A stretch of DNA of 64,000 nt from Treponema_I sp045599005 (GCA_045599005.1 JAZRVF010000025.1:186001-250000), one strand, 5' to 3'; counted from the first letter of the stretch, positions 17,098-26,432 are shown. Notes: generated from the sequence alone by a model not told the origin. Numbers and translations are program-made.

Positions 17098-18531
17098 ATG
17101 GCCAATGACCGTTATGTTAGTCCTCTTTCTGAGCGCTATGCCAGCCCGGAAATGCAGTATATTTTTTCACCGGATATGAAATTCCGTACCTGGCGCCGGC
17201 TTTGGATTGCATTGGCAGAGACAGAGAAAGAACTGGGACTTGCCATTACCGATGAACAGATTGAAGAACTGAAGGCACACAGAGACGACATTAATTATGA
17301 TGTTGCAAAAGCCCGAGAGAAAGAAGTCCGCCATGACGTGATGAGCCATGTCTACGCATACGGTGTCCAGTGTCCGAAGGCAAAGGGAATCATCCACCTG
17401 GGAGCCACATCATGCTACGTCGGAGACAACACTGACATTATCGTTATGACAGAAGCCCTTCGCCTGATCCGGAAGAAACTCCTCAATGTAATCAACGAAC
17501 TTGCATCTTTTGCAGAAAAATATAAAAGCCTTCCTACGCTTGCATTCACCCATTTCCAGCCTGCACAGCCCACAACCGTGGGAAAACGTGCCACACTCTG
17601 GATCCAGGAGTTCATGCTTGACCTTGAGGAACTGGATTTTGTCCTTGGCACCATGAAACTGCTCGGTTCAAAAGGAACCACAGGGACGCAGGCAAGCTTC
17701 CTGGAACTTTTTGACGGTGACCAAGAAAAAATCGACATGATCGATCCTAAAATCGCTGAAAAAATGGGCTTCAAGGAATGTTACCCTGTCTCCGGCCAGA
17801 CTTATTCCCGCAAAGTGGACACAAGGGTCTGTAATGTTCTTGCAGGAATTGCCGCCAGCGCCCACAAAATGAGCAATGACATCCGCCTTCTGCAGCATCT
17901 TAAGGAAGTGGAGGAGCCCTTTGAGAAATCACAGATCGGTTCCTCTGCCATGGCCTACAAACGTAACCCGATGAGAAGTGAACGCATTGCCTCTCTTTCA
18001 CGCTATGTGATGATTGATGCACTCAATCCTGCGATCACTTCCGCGACACAGTGGTTTGAGCGCACTCTGGATGATTCCGCGAACAAACGCCTTTCAATCC
18101 CGGAGGCATTCCTGGCGATGGACGGTGTCCTTGATCTCTGCATGAATGTTGTTGACGGTCTTGTGGTCAACGAGAAAGTGATTGAAAAACGTCTCCGCAG
18201 TGAACTTCCTTTCATGGCAACTGAAAACATCATGATGGATGCGGTGAAGGCCGGAGGTGACCGTCAGGAACTTCACGAACGGATCAGGACACTTTCTATG
18301 GAAGCCGCCGCCAACGTAAAGCAGAAGGGATTGGACAACAATCTTCTCCAGCTTATTTCAGAGGACCCGACTTTCAATATGAGTCTTGAGGATCTTGAGG
18401 CAACAATGGATCCTGCAAAGTATGTGGGACGATCAAAAGAGCAGGTTGATGCATTCCTTTCAAAGAATGTGAAACCTGTTCTTGAAGCAAACCGTGATTC
18501 TCTTGGACTTACAGCAGAGATTAAAGTCTGA
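17098..18531 (+). CDS. purB: Adenylosuccinate lyase
   Basis: The 477-residue enzyme of the fumarase/aspartase superfamily splits SAICAR and adenylosuccinate in purine synthesis, releasing fumarate. The superfamily signature loop SSAMAYKRNPMRSE lies at about 282-295. Other landmarks are GTTGTQASF (about 196) and FTHFQPAQPTTVG (about 151), which holds the catalytic region. The sequence resembles the longer bacterial/eukaryote-like branch rather than the short E. coli type. GAGGTG precedes the ATG. It is monocistronic, not in a purine operon. Confidence 0.95.
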   Translation: MANDRYVSPLSERYASPEMQYIFSPDMKFRTWRRLWIALAETEKELGLAITDEQIEELKAHRDDINYDVAKAREKEVRHDVMSHVYAYGVQCPKAKGIIHLGATSCYVGDNTDIIVMTEALRLIRKKLLNVINELASFAEKYKSLPTLAFTHFQPAQPTTVGKRATLWIQEFMLDLEELDFVLGTMKLLGSKGTTGTQASFLELFDGDQEKIDMIDPKIAEKMGFKECYPVSGQTYSRKVDTRVCNVLAGIAASAHKMSNDIRLLQHLKEVEEPFEKSQIGSSAMAYKRNPMRSERIASLSRYVMIDALNPAITSATQWFERTLDDSANKRLSIPEAFLAMDGVLDLCMNVVDGLVVNEKVIEKRLRSELPFMATENIMMDAVKAGGDRQELHERIRTLSMEAAANVKQKGLDNNLLQLISEDPTFNMSLEDLEATMDPAKYVGRSKEQVDAFLSKNVKPVLEANRDSLGLTAEIKV

Positions 18532-18605
18532 TCTTTCAATCAGGCTGACACAGTGTTCGTTATCTGTCATCCATCAAGAAAAAATTATTTTTTTCTAAAA
18601 AAAAT

Positions 18606-18634
18606 TTGACAGATATGTTTTTGTGATTTATATT
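18606..18634 (+). promoter_or_regulatory. Strong promoter of the sugar ABC ATPase gene
   Basis: TTGACA (18606-18611) and TATATT (18629-18634) are separated by 17 bases, the best match to the sigma70 consensus in the window. This suggests constitutive, high expression. Confidence 0.82.
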
Positions 18635-18671
18635 CAAATAGATAAAATAATTTTTGGAGGCTTTTAGCTTT

Positions 18672-19784
18672 ATGGCAAAAGTTGAACTCAAAGGAATCGG
18701 AAAGGTCTATGACGGCAATGTTCGCGCTGTTGACAACGCAAACATCACTGTAGAAGACCAGGAATTCGTTGTGTTCGTAGGTCCCTCAGGATGTGGTAAA
18801 TCTACAACACTCCGTATGGTAGCCGGTCTGGAAGACATCACAGAAGGTGAACTTTACATCGACGGTGAACTCATGAATGACGTTCCCCCTAAAGATCGTA
18901 ACATCGCAATGGTATTCCAGAACTATGCTTTGTATCCCCATATGTCAGTTTATGACAACATGGCTTTCGGTCTTAAAATCCGCAAGACAGACAAAGCAGA
19001 AATCGAACGCCGCGTAAACGAAGCTGCTCGTATCCTTGATATCGAGAAACTTCTTGACCGCAAACCCAAGGCACTTTCCGGTGGACAGCGCCAGCGTGTT
19101 GCAGTTGGACGTGCTATCGTTCGTAATCCTAAAGTATTCTTGTTTGACGAACCTCTGTCTAACCTGGATGCTAAACTTCGTGTACAGATGCGTGCAGAAA
19201 TCTCTGACCTGCATCACCGCCTCAAGGCAACAATGATTTACGTTACTCATGACCAGATCGAAGCTATGACAATGTCAGACAAGATCGTTGTTATGAAAGA
19301 CGGAAAAATCCAGCAGATCGGATCACCTATGTACCTGTACAACCACCCGATCAACAAGTTTGTTGCTGGCTTCATCGGTTCACCGCCAATGAACTTCCTG
19401 ACAGTCAAAATCCTTGAAAAAGGTGGAAAACTGGTTGCTGACGAAGGTTCTTTCGAGATTACACCTACTGATGAGCAGGCTAAGACTCTTAAGGCTTATG
19501 TTGGTAAAGAAGTTTACTTCGGTATCCGCCCTGAGGACATGACATACGCTGACAATCCTACAGTTGCAAACAATATGCAGATGAAAGTATCTGTTATTGA
19601 GCCACTGGGTGCTGAAACAAACCTGTTCCTGCAGACAAAGACACAGCAGTTGGTTGTTCGTACATCACCGGACCTTAAGTTCCAGCTTGGTATGACAACA
19701 AACTTTGTTCCTGTTATGGAAAAAGCTAAGTTCTTTGACAAAGAAACAGAACTCAACATCTGTGAATCTGTAAAGAGCGAATAA
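18672..19784 (+). CDS. ugpC: ABC transporter ATP-binding protein, UgpC/MsmX/MalK type
   Basis: The 370-residue ATPase energises carbohydrate importers. It has Walker A GPSGCGKST (about 37), the signature LSGGQRQRVA (about 135), Walker B VFLFDEPLSNLD, and the C-terminal MalK-like TOBE domain (GIRPEDM). The start is ATG 18672, with GGAGG 11 bases upstream. Proteins of this type often serve several sugar permeases; the Lpl-type permease pair downstream has no ATPase of its own, so this is the likely motor. It has its own strong promoter and is closed by a terminator. Codon choice suggests high expression. Confidence 0.93.
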   Translation: MAKVELKGIGKVYDGNVRAVDNANITVEDQEFVVFVGPSGCGKSTTLRMVAGLEDITEGELYIDGELMNDVPPKDRNIAMVFQNYALYPHMSVYDNMAFGLKIRKTDKAEIERRVNEAARILDIEKLLDRKPKALSGGQRQRVAVGRAIVRNPKVFLFDEPLSNLDAKLRVQMRAEISDLHHRLKATMIYVTHDQIEAMTMSDKIVVMKDGKIQQIGSPMYLYNHPINKFVAGFIGSPPMNFLTVKILEKGGKLVADEGSFEITPTDEQAKTLKAYVGKEVYFGIRPEDMTYADNPTVANNMQMKVSVIEPLGAETNLFLQTKTQQLVVRTSPDLKFQLGMTTNFVPVMEKAKFFDKETELNICESVKSE

Positions 19785-19810
19785 ACTGTAAAACTTAGTT
19801 TTACATAATG

Positions 19811-19844
19811 AAAATCCCGGGGTGAACGCTTCGGGATTTTTTTT
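19811..19844 (+). terminator. Intrinsic terminator after the ABC ATPase gene
   Basis: AAAATCCCG pairs with CGGGATTTT around a 12-base loop and runs on into T residues. It lies 21 bases before the TTG of the next gene, which has no obvious promoter of its own, so partial read-through is likely. Confidence 0.85.
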
Positions 19845-19865
19845 GCGCTTCGGAGATCTTTTATT

Positions 19866-20549
19866 TTGGTTTATAAAGAAAAAATAATTTATGAAAATCC
19901 TCTTGAATCAGCAGCTGACATAGAGAACTTTGTTCTGGAAGGGAAGGCTGTATTCAGTTTTGAGAACAATCGTCTCCGTATGAAAAATGCTCTTCCGGCG
20001 GAAAATGGCCAGAAAGCAAATTTTGTTCTTTGGTGTAAGAATGATTTTCCTTCCGATCTTGCAATTGAATGGGATTTTTTACCTTTGGAGGAACCGGGTT
20101 TAGGCATGATTTTTTTCTCTGCAATGGGGAAAAATCAGGTTGATTTATTTGATCCCTGTCTGGAGAAAAGGACTGGAGATTATGTCCAGTACCATCATGG
20201 GGATATCAATGCTTTTCATCTGTCCTATTTCCGCCGGAAAGAACCGGATGAAAGGGCTTTTCACACATGTAATCTCCGTAAAAGTTATGGCTTTCATCTT
20301 GTTGCCCAGGGTGCAGATCCCATTCCCGATGCGGCAGATTGCATTGAGCCTTTCCACATGAAAATAGTAAAATTCCGTGACAGAATCAGTTTTTCAATAA
20401 ACGGGCTTAATGTTTTTGAGTTCTCTGATGATGGCAAAACATTCGGGCCGGCTTTGAAAAAGGGAAAGATCGGTTTCCGGCAGCTGGCTCCCATGGTCGC
20501 TGAATATTCAAACCTTAAAGTGTCTGAACTGACTGCTCTTTCTGACTGA
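19866..20549 (+). CDS. DUF1961 family protein (YesU-like)
   Basis: The 227-residue soluble protein starts at TTG with CGGAG 10-11 bases upstream. The stretch around 98-125 (VDLFDPCLEKRTGDYVQYHH, then DINAFHLSYFRR) matches the DUF1961 family. Bacillus subtilis YesU, in the rhamnogalacturonan-utilisation cluster, is a member. The fold is expected to be a concanavalin-like beta-sandwich. No function is established; a role with unsaturated or acidic oligosaccharides is an inference from context. There is no signal peptide. It is coupled to the AraC regulator, whose ribosome binding site overlaps this stop codon. Confidence 0.75.
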   Translation: MVYKEKIIYENPLESAADIENFVLEGKAVFSFENNRLRMKNALPAENGQKANFVLWCKNDFPSDLAIEWDFLPLEEPGLGMIFFSAMGKNQVDLFDPCLEKRTGDYVQYHHGDINAFHLSYFRRKEPDERAFHTCNLRKSYGFHLVAQGADPIPDAADCIEPFHMKIVKFRDRISFSINGLNVFEFSDDGKTFGPALKKGKIGFRQLAPMVAEYSNLKVSELTALSD

Positions 20550-20557
20550 GGTGATTC

Positions 20558-22780
20558 TTGAAAAAACGTTCTGTAAGTTATAAAGCCACAATTTTCCTGG
20601 GACTCTTAGTTCTTCTTCTTCTGGTGATCTCTTCTTTTGCAATCTACATTTATTCGGATTGGAAAAAAACTACAAGAGAAAATGCACTTCTTGAGACTGA
20701 GAATCTCAGTAAAAGACTTGTGCAGAGAAATGATGAGATGCTTTCCAATTTACGGGAATATTATGTCCTTATGGCAGAAAGCGACAGTATCAAATGGATG
20801 CTTGATAACAAGGTTACCTACAATAATTACTCATATTACAAAACTTCATACGATGAACTTGCTGGAAACGGCCTTTTTAATGACTGGATTCTGGGTTTTA
20901 CATTTGCAAATCTGAAAACTGACTGGGTTTTGAACAATAAAGGACTTTTTACAGTCCCCGAAGTTTTCAATAAAGAGATTCTTGACTCGATTAATCAGGA
21001 AAAAACGGAAAAACGGACAAAGATTTACTGGAAATACACTGAACCGGAAACAGATATCAACAGAGTTGACCGGAATTACAGAGTCACATTGGAAAATGAT
21101 GGATTGAATCTGATAATGTGGCTTCCTTCTGCAAGCTATAATACATTTGGTTTTTTTATCTCAAAAATCAACCTTGAGACCTGGAAATCCTCTTTGACAA
21201 ATCTATTGGAAAGACAGCATGAAATTGTTGTCCAGGAGGAGAACGGAAATATTGTTTATGCAAGTAATCCGGAATCTGCGGCTTTCTGCAGACCGGATGC
21301 AAAACTTCCGTCAAATTTCCTGTCGTCCCAGAAAACAAGCAACATTCTTGGCTGGAAATATACAGTTTTTTATGATCTTTCAAAAGTAGCGCCAAGTTAT
21401 AAGTTTTCTTTTATATTGGTTCCGATTCTTATTTTGTTCTGTATCTCAGCGGTCTTTCTCGGTTTTTTCCTTTACAGCCCGGTTGATAATCTTATTAAAG
21501 AAATTAATGAGCAGGGTATTAAGGAAAAAATCAATGAATATGGTACGGATCTGAATTTGGTGGCGGGAAGCCTAAGGACTTTGAAAAATGACAAGAAAGT
21601 TCTTGAGATGATTGTTGATCAGCAGCAGATGCGTTTAATGGAACTTTTTGAGCTGAGATTGATTCGAGGAGAAGTGAAGGCTGAGGAATGCAGTGAATTT
21701 CTTGAAAGATTCGGCCTTGTTCCCAACACTTTTTTTGCAGCCTGCACTGTTGTCCTGAATTTTCATGATGAGGAAACAATCGATGTTGTGGACGAGGATG
21801 CTCTCTGTCTCAGAATTCTCCAGGAATTGCCGCAGGAAATTAAATCTTTGGCCTGGATGCCGCCTCTTTATACGGCAAGCGCCATTTTTGCGATTTTCTC
21901 AGAGAATGATGAAGACCTTCTGTTGAAAAAAATCACCGATTTTTATGAAGGCATAAAGAAAAGCGCTGTAGAAACAACAGACTATGAGATTCTCATGGGA
22001 GTCAGTGGAACCCAATCACAGATAATGCGCATGAGCCGTGCATACCGGGAAAGCCTGAATGCTATTGCTTCAGGAAAAGATTCGGAGGGCTGTAATTTTT
22101 ATGTGTCCCAGGAAATTGTCTCCGCACCCGGTTATGACGCCCATTATGAGGAAGAAATAAGAAACGGGATCCGTTCCGGTGATCTGGAAACCTGTTATCA
22201 CGCAACAGACGGTTTTATCACCTATCTGCGTGGTTTTTCAGGACGTGATCATGAACTTCTGGTATGCAAAATCCGTTTTGTCAACACAATATGGCTTACC
22301 ACAATAGAACTTGGTCTCCGTTTGCAGGACGTTTACCCTGACGGAGTTGTCTCTGTCTACCGTGAGCTTATCAACACTGCAGAATTGGATCATACCCGGC
22401 GTCTTATAAAAAGAAAGTGTGTGGATCCAATAATCAAGACAAGACTTGCTTATCTTGAGAACAATTCTTATGCGCTTTTAAACCGGATTCAGGACCTGAT
22501 TGCCCAGAAAAAAGGGGATATTACACTTGCTGAGTGCGCAGACATTCTTGAGGTTCATCCCACTTCCATATGGAAGCTTCTGAAGACTGAAAAGAACAGA
22601 ACTTTCACAGAATACACAGAAGAATACCAGTTGAATGAGGCGAAACGTCTTCTTCTTGAAACTGAACTTTCAGTGGGTGAAATTGCAAAAGAACTGAATT
22701 ATGGAAATCCTCAGAATTTCATCCGTTTCTTCAGCAGGATGACAGGAATCACTCCAGGAAAATTCAGAAAGCTTTATTGA
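20558..22780 (+). CDS. Membrane-bound AraC-family transcriptional regulator (YesS-like)
   Basis: The 740-residue protein starts at TTG behind GAGGTGATT. Two membrane segments (about 10-31 and 283-305) enclose a 250-residue extracytoplasmic domain likely to be a Cache-type ligand sensor. A cytoplasmic linker follows, then a C-terminal AraC double helix-turn-helix (about 650-738) with LTLAECADILEVHP-like and ELSVGEIAKELNYGNPQNFIRFFSRMTG features. The architecture equals Bacillus YesS/YtdP-type regulators of pectin genes. It probably senses an oligosaccharide outside the inner membrane and activates the importer operon starting 130 bases downstream. Confidence 0.88.
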   Translation: MKKRSVSYKATIFLGLLVLLLLVISSFAIYIYSDWKKTTRENALLETENLSKRLVQRNDEMLSNLREYYVLMAESDSIKWMLDNKVTYNNYSYYKTSYDELAGNGLFNDWILGFTFANLKTDWVLNNKGLFTVPEVFNKEILDSINQEKTEKRTKIYWKYTEPETDINRVDRNYRVTLENDGLNLIMWLPSASYNTFGFFISKINLETWKSSLTNLLERQHEIVVQEENGNIVYASNPESAAFCRPDAKLPSNFLSSQKTSNILGWKYTVFYDLSKVAPSYKFSFILVPILILFCISAVFLGFFLYSPVDNLIKEINEQGIKEKINEYGTDLNLVAGSLRTLKNDKKVLEMIVDQQQMRLMELFELRLIRGEVKAEECSEFLERFGLVPNTFFAACTVVLNFHDEETIDVVDEDALCLRILQELPQEIKSLAWMPPLYTASAIFAIFSENDEDLLLKKITDFYEGIKKSAVETTDYEILMGVSGTQSQIMRMSRAYRESLNAIASGKDSEGCNFYVSQEIVSAPGYDAHYEEEIRNGIRSGDLETCYHATDGFITYLRGFSGRDHELLVCKIRFVNTIWLTTIELGLRLQDVYPDGVVSVYRELINTAELDHTRRLIKRKCVDPIIKTRLAYLENNSYALLNRIQDLIAQKKGDITLAECADILEVHPTSIWKLLKTEKNRTFTEYTEEYQLNEAKRLLLETELSVGEIAKELNYGNPQNFIRFFSRMTGITPGKFRKLY

Positions 22781-22801
22781 TTGTTTAAAAATTAGTACAA
22801 A

Positions 22802-22860
22802 AACGTCACGAAATATTTAAAAAACATCAAAAAATGTAAATTCAATAAAATGATTATAGA
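22802..22860 (+). promoter_or_regulatory. Candidate AraC operator and promoter of the importer operon
   Basis: Two similar 13-mers, AACGTCACGAAAT (22802-22814) and AACATCAAAAAAT (22823-22835), share 10 of 13 bases and are exactly 21 bases apart in the same orientation, the usual layout for an AraC dimer. The second abuts the -35 position of a -10-like TATAGA (22855-22860). There is no -35 consensus, which fits activator dependence. Confidence 0.5.
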
Positions 22861-22911
22861 CGTAATTTAAATTCACAGTGGAAAATCAGGACATAAAACC
22901 ACGAGGTGAAT

Positions 22912-23850
22912 ATGTCTAAAAACGAAACACGACTGCTTTCCAGGGAAAAAACTTTTTTCCAATATTTCAAGCAGCATAAATGGCTCTATTTTATGCTGAT
23001 TCCGGGTGCGGTTTATTTTATCATGTTCCGCTATGTTCCGATGGGCGGTTTGATAATCGCATTCAAAAACTACAGTCCTTTTAAAGGAATCATGGCCAGT
23101 AAATGGGTGGGACTGGAACAGTTCCGCAAATTTTTCAGCACCGCAGACTTTTTCCGACTGTTACGCAATACTTTAGGAATCAGTCTTTTGCAGCTGGTGA
23201 TTTATTTCCCGGCTCCGATCATCCTTTCTCTTCTTCTTAATGAAGTCAGGCACAGTACTTACAAACGCTTTGTGCAGACTCTGGTCTACATTCCACACTT
23301 TGTATCATGGGTTATTGTTGCCAGTCTGACCTATCAGCTTTTTAACGTAACTGACGGTCTTGTCAATCACATTGTTGTTTCTTTGGGCGGCAAAGCTTTT
23401 GATATTCTGTCAAACGGAAAAAGTTTCTGGGGGCTGATTGTCGGCCAGGACATCTGGCGCGAAGCCGGTTATGGAACGATCATTTTCCTGGCTGCCCTGT
23501 CAGGAGTGGACCAGCAGCTTTACGAAGCCGCACGTATTGACGGTGCAGGCCGCTGGCAGCTTATGTGGCACATTACACTTCCGGCACTTAAAAGCACAAT
23601 CATCATGATGCTTATTCTCCGCGTCGGAAGTCTTCTGAACACTGGTTACGAGCAGATCTTCCTTATGAGAAACGACCTGAACATTGCTTATGCTGATGTT
23701 TTTGATACTTACATTTATACACGCGGTATTGTCAACGGTCAGTATTCATTCTCTGCCGCCGCCGGTATGTTCAAATCAGTGGTTGGAATGATCCTGGTTC
23801 TCGGTTCAAATAAACTTGCAAAAGTTGTCGGCGAAGCCGGTATTTATTGA
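22912..23850 (+). CDS. Carbohydrate ABC transporter permease, LplB type
   Basis: The 312-residue inner-membrane protein has about six transmembrane helices and the permease EAA loop YEAARIDGAGRWQLMWHITL (about 204-223), which contacts the ATPase. The N-terminal YFMLIPGAVYFIMFRYVPMGG is typical of LplB-like permeases, which in Firmicutes and spirochaetes often transport pectin- or xylan-derived oligosaccharides. The start is ATG 22912, since GAGGTGA lies before it. It forms the transmembrane channel together with the next gene. Confidence 0.92.
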   Translation: MSKNETRLLSREKTFFQYFKQHKWLYFMLIPGAVYFIMFRYVPMGGLIIAFKNYSPFKGIMASKWVGLEQFRKFFSTADFFRLLRNTLGISLLQLVIYFPAPIILSLLLNEVRHSTYKRFVQTLVYIPHFVSWVIVASLTYQLFNVTDGLVNHIVVSLGGKAFDILSNGKSFWGLIVGQDIWREAGYGTIIFLAALSGVDQQLYEAARIDGAGRWQLMWHITLPALKSTIIMMLILRVGSLLNTGYEQIFLMRNDLNIAYADVFDTYIYTRGIVNGQYSFSAAAGMFKSVVGMILVLGSNKLAKVVGEAGIY

Positions 23851-23864
23851 TAAAGGTGATTAAA

Positions 23865-24749
23865 ATGGCCAAAAAAAGTAAACTTAACAGACTTACATTA
23901 GGTGATTATATAATCTACCTTATTCTGGCACTGGCAGCTGTCGCGACAGTTCTTCCTTTCCTTTATGTTCTTGCAGGTTCTTTCGCAACAGATAAGGAGC
24001 TTACAGAAAAAGGATTCTTCATCATTCCTGAAGTCTGGTCTCTGAATGCTTACACTTATGCGATCAACCAGGTGAACATTCTTCAGGGTCTGCGTAACTC
24101 AATAATCCTTACGCTTCTTGGTACTTTCATGTGCATGGCTTTCTCACTGACTTTTGCATATCCACTTTCAAAGTATCATTTCCGGGGAAGAAACTTTGTA
24201 CTGAACCTTGTAATCGTTACAATGCTCTTTTCAGGAGGACTGATTCCTTCCTACATTGTTAACACGGCTTATGGTCTTTATGACAGCTGGTGGGCGCTTA
24301 TCCTTCCCGGACTTATCAGTCCCTTCAACATGATCATCATAAAGAACTTTTTCCAGGAGATGCCTCAGGAGCTTGAGGATGCGGCATACATTGACGGTTG
24401 TAACGACATGGGAATTTTCTTCCGGATCGTTCTTCCCCTGTCAAAGCCTGTGATTGCTTCTATCTCACTGTTTTACGGAGTAGGTTTCTGGAACGATTAC
24501 TTTGCTTCAATGATCTACCTGAAGACATCCGCTCTTTATCCGGTACAGATTCAGCTGCGCTCAATCATCATGCTTACTTCACAGATTTCTGAGCTTGCCC
24601 AGGATTATTACGATGTATACGGTGCGCCGCCTGATAAAGCTGTTAAAATGGCTTGTACAGTAATTGCTACTGTTCCGATTCTCTGTGCATATCCTTTTAT
24701 CCAGAAATACTTTACCAAAGGTGTTATGGTCGGTGCAGTTAAAGGTTGA
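23865..24749 (+). CDS. Carbohydrate ABC transporter permease, LplC/YtcP type
   Basis: The 294-residue partner permease has about six helices and the EAA loop LEDAAYIDGCNDMGIFFRIV (about 174-193). AAGGTGAT lies before the ATG at 23865, 14 bases after the preceding stop, so the two permeases are co-translated. The C-terminal PFIQKYFTKGVMVGAVKG is the usual end of this subfamily. Confidence 0.92.
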   Translation: MAKKSKLNRLTLGDYIIYLILALAAVATVLPFLYVLAGSFATDKELTEKGFFIIPEVWSLNAYTYAINQVNILQGLRNSIILTLLGTFMCMAFSLTFAYPLSKYHFRGRNFVLNLVIVTMLFSGGLIPSYIVNTAYGLYDSWWALILPGLISPFNMIIIKNFFQEMPQELEDAAYIDGCNDMGIFFRIVLPLSKPVIASISLFYGVGFWNDYFASMIYLKTSALYPVQIQLRSIIMLTSQISELAQDYYDVYGAPPDKAVKMACTVIATVPILCAYPFIQKYFTKGVMVGAVKG

Positions 24750-24778
24750 TTGCCTTTAACAAAGAAATTGTTACAATG

Positions 24779-24794
24779 CGGAGCTTTTGCTCCG
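24779..24794 (+). other. Stem-loop between permease and binding-protein genes
   Basis: CGGAGC and GCTCCG pair around a TTTT loop in the gap between the permease stop and the binding-protein ribosome binding site. There is no T-run directly after it. Such hairpins often mark RNA processing that lets the binding-protein message outlive the permease message. Confidence 0.55.
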
Positions 24795-24834
24795 TAAAAA
24801 TAATTGTTTTTACATTCTGAAAATGGAGGATAGA

Positions 24835-26376
24835 ATGAAAAAAGCATTAGTTGTTTTGTGTGCATTGCTTTGCATTGCAGGTTTGGTTTTTGCCGGTGGA
24901 CGTAAGGATACCAAGGCAGCCGCTTCTAACGAGCGTGTAAAAGTTACATTCCAGACAATTGACTTCTATGCAGGTCAGTGTAACGTTGGTGAATACGCAG
25001 CTCAGATTCTTAAACAGATTGAAGATTACTGCGGATGCGATGTTGAAATCGAATGGGTTCTCAATGATGTTCTGTCAGAAAAAATCACTCTGACACTGGC
25101 AAACCCCAAACAGATGCCTATGATCATGACATACGGCGGTACACTTACAGGTAACATCGTAAGTGCTGCAAAAGACGGTGCATTTGTTGACTTGAGCAAA
25201 TATATCTGGGATGAGAAAAAATATCCCAATCTGTCAAAAATGCTCAAATCTGTTGCAGACAGCCTGACAGTTGACGGACAGCTGATTGCTATTCCCCGTA
25301 CACGTGTTGTAGGACGCTATGGTCTTACATACCGCCAGGACTGGGCTGACAAACTCGGAATCGCTGAGCCCAAAAACCCCGATGACGTATATGACATGCT
25401 TTATGCTTTCACATATGGTGACCCTGACGGAAACGGAATCAACGATACAATCGGTATGGAGATGACTTCATACACAGGTCCTTTTGACATTATCCAGACA
25501 TGGTTCGGATGTGGAAACGAATGGGCTGACGTAAACGGAAAACTGGTTCCTGTTCATATGCAGGACGAATACATGGTTGCACTGGACTGGCTGAAAAAAG
25601 TTTATGACGATGGACTTATGCCTGCTGACTGGGCTGTTCGCACAACAGACACATGGTCAAACGGTTGTAAAACAGGACAGAACGGTGTTTACATTGACGT
25701 TATGGACGGTGCTCGCCGCGTATGGGAATACTTCACGAAAGAAGCAACATTTACTCCCTCTGTTGTAAATCCTTCTGAACCCGCTTCAATGAACCTTTAT
25801 GGTGCAGTAAACGGAAGAACACTTGCCACAGCCGGTTACAACGGTTTCTTCACTCTGAGTGCATCAACATGCAACACACCTGAAAAAATCGAAGCAGCTC
25901 TGACACTTCTGGACAAACTCAATGATGACGAAATGCTCATCCTGACACAGTATGGTCTTGAGGGAATCAACTACCACATTGACGAAGAAGGCTTCCTGGT
26001 AGACGATGACACAACAGACACAACACTGGCTGCAAACTACATGGGTCTGAACCAGATGCTGGCATTCCTGCCTTCTGCAGAACACGTTACAGAACCTCAC
26101 GTAAAGAACACTGTTTACGTTGACGCTCAGAACGCTGCTTATGCAAAAGCTCTCCAGTCAGCAATTGTTAACCCTGCCGCATCTTTCCTGATCAACTCTG
26201 AGACATATGCAGACATCGGTGCAACACTTGCTGAAATCATCAAACAGGCTCGTACACAGTACATCTGTGGAGAAATCAACAAGACACAGCTCCAGGATGC
26301 ATGGAAACGCTGGTACGATCAGGGCGGAAAGAAGATTATCGACGAAGTAAACGTTCAGTACGCTGCTAACAAATAA
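24835..26376 (+). CDS. Extracellular solute-binding protein of the Lpl-type importer
   Basis: The 513-residue protein starts at ATG 24835 behind GGAGG. The signal peptide (MKKALVVLCALLCIAGLVFA) ends before GGRKD. The lipobox cysteine that such proteins normally use is absent, so it is probably a soluble periplasmic protein, as in many treponemes. The mature part has the large two-lobed LplA/YtcQ-like fold, with WADKLGIAEPKNPDDVYDML near residue 180 and a DPDGNGINDT calcium-like loop near 200. It would bind oligosaccharides and deliver them to the two permeases. Regular codon use suggests strong expression. Confidence 0.9.
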   Translation: MKKALVVLCALLCIAGLVFAGGRKDTKAAASNERVKVTFQTIDFYAGQCNVGEYAAQILKQIEDYCGCDVEIEWVLNDVLSEKITLTLANPKQMPMIMTYGGTLTGNIVSAAKDGAFVDLSKYIWDEKKYPNLSKMLKSVADSLTVDGQLIAIPRTRVVGRYGLTYRQDWADKLGIAEPKNPDDVYDMLYAFTYGDPDGNGINDTIGMEMTSYTGPFDIIQTWFGCGNEWADVNGKLVPVHMQDEYMVALDWLKKVYDDGLMPADWAVRTTDTWSNGCKTGQNGVYIDVMDGARRVWEYFTKEATFTPSVVNPSEPASMNLYGAVNGRTLATAGYNGFFTLSASTCNTPEKIEAALTLLDKLNDDEMLILTQYGLEGINYHIDEEGFLVDDDTTDTTLAANYMGLNQMLAFLPSAEHVTEPHVKNTVYVDAQNAAYAKALQSAIVNPAASFLINSETYADIGATLAEIIKQARTQYICGEINKTQLQDAWKRWYDQGGKKIIDEVNVQYAANK

Positions 26377-26394
26377 TCTTTTCAATCCGTTTTT

Positions 26395-26417
26395 CCTTCC
26401 GCGGTAAAAGCGGAAGG
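26395..26417 (+). other. Stem-loop after the binding-protein gene
   Basis: CCTTCCGC pairs with GCGGAAGG around a 7-base loop, 19 bases after the binding-protein stop. Without a T-run it is more likely to protect the 3' end than to terminate; the true terminator follows. Confidence 0.5.
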
Positions 26418-26432
26418 TTGACTGTGATGTGG

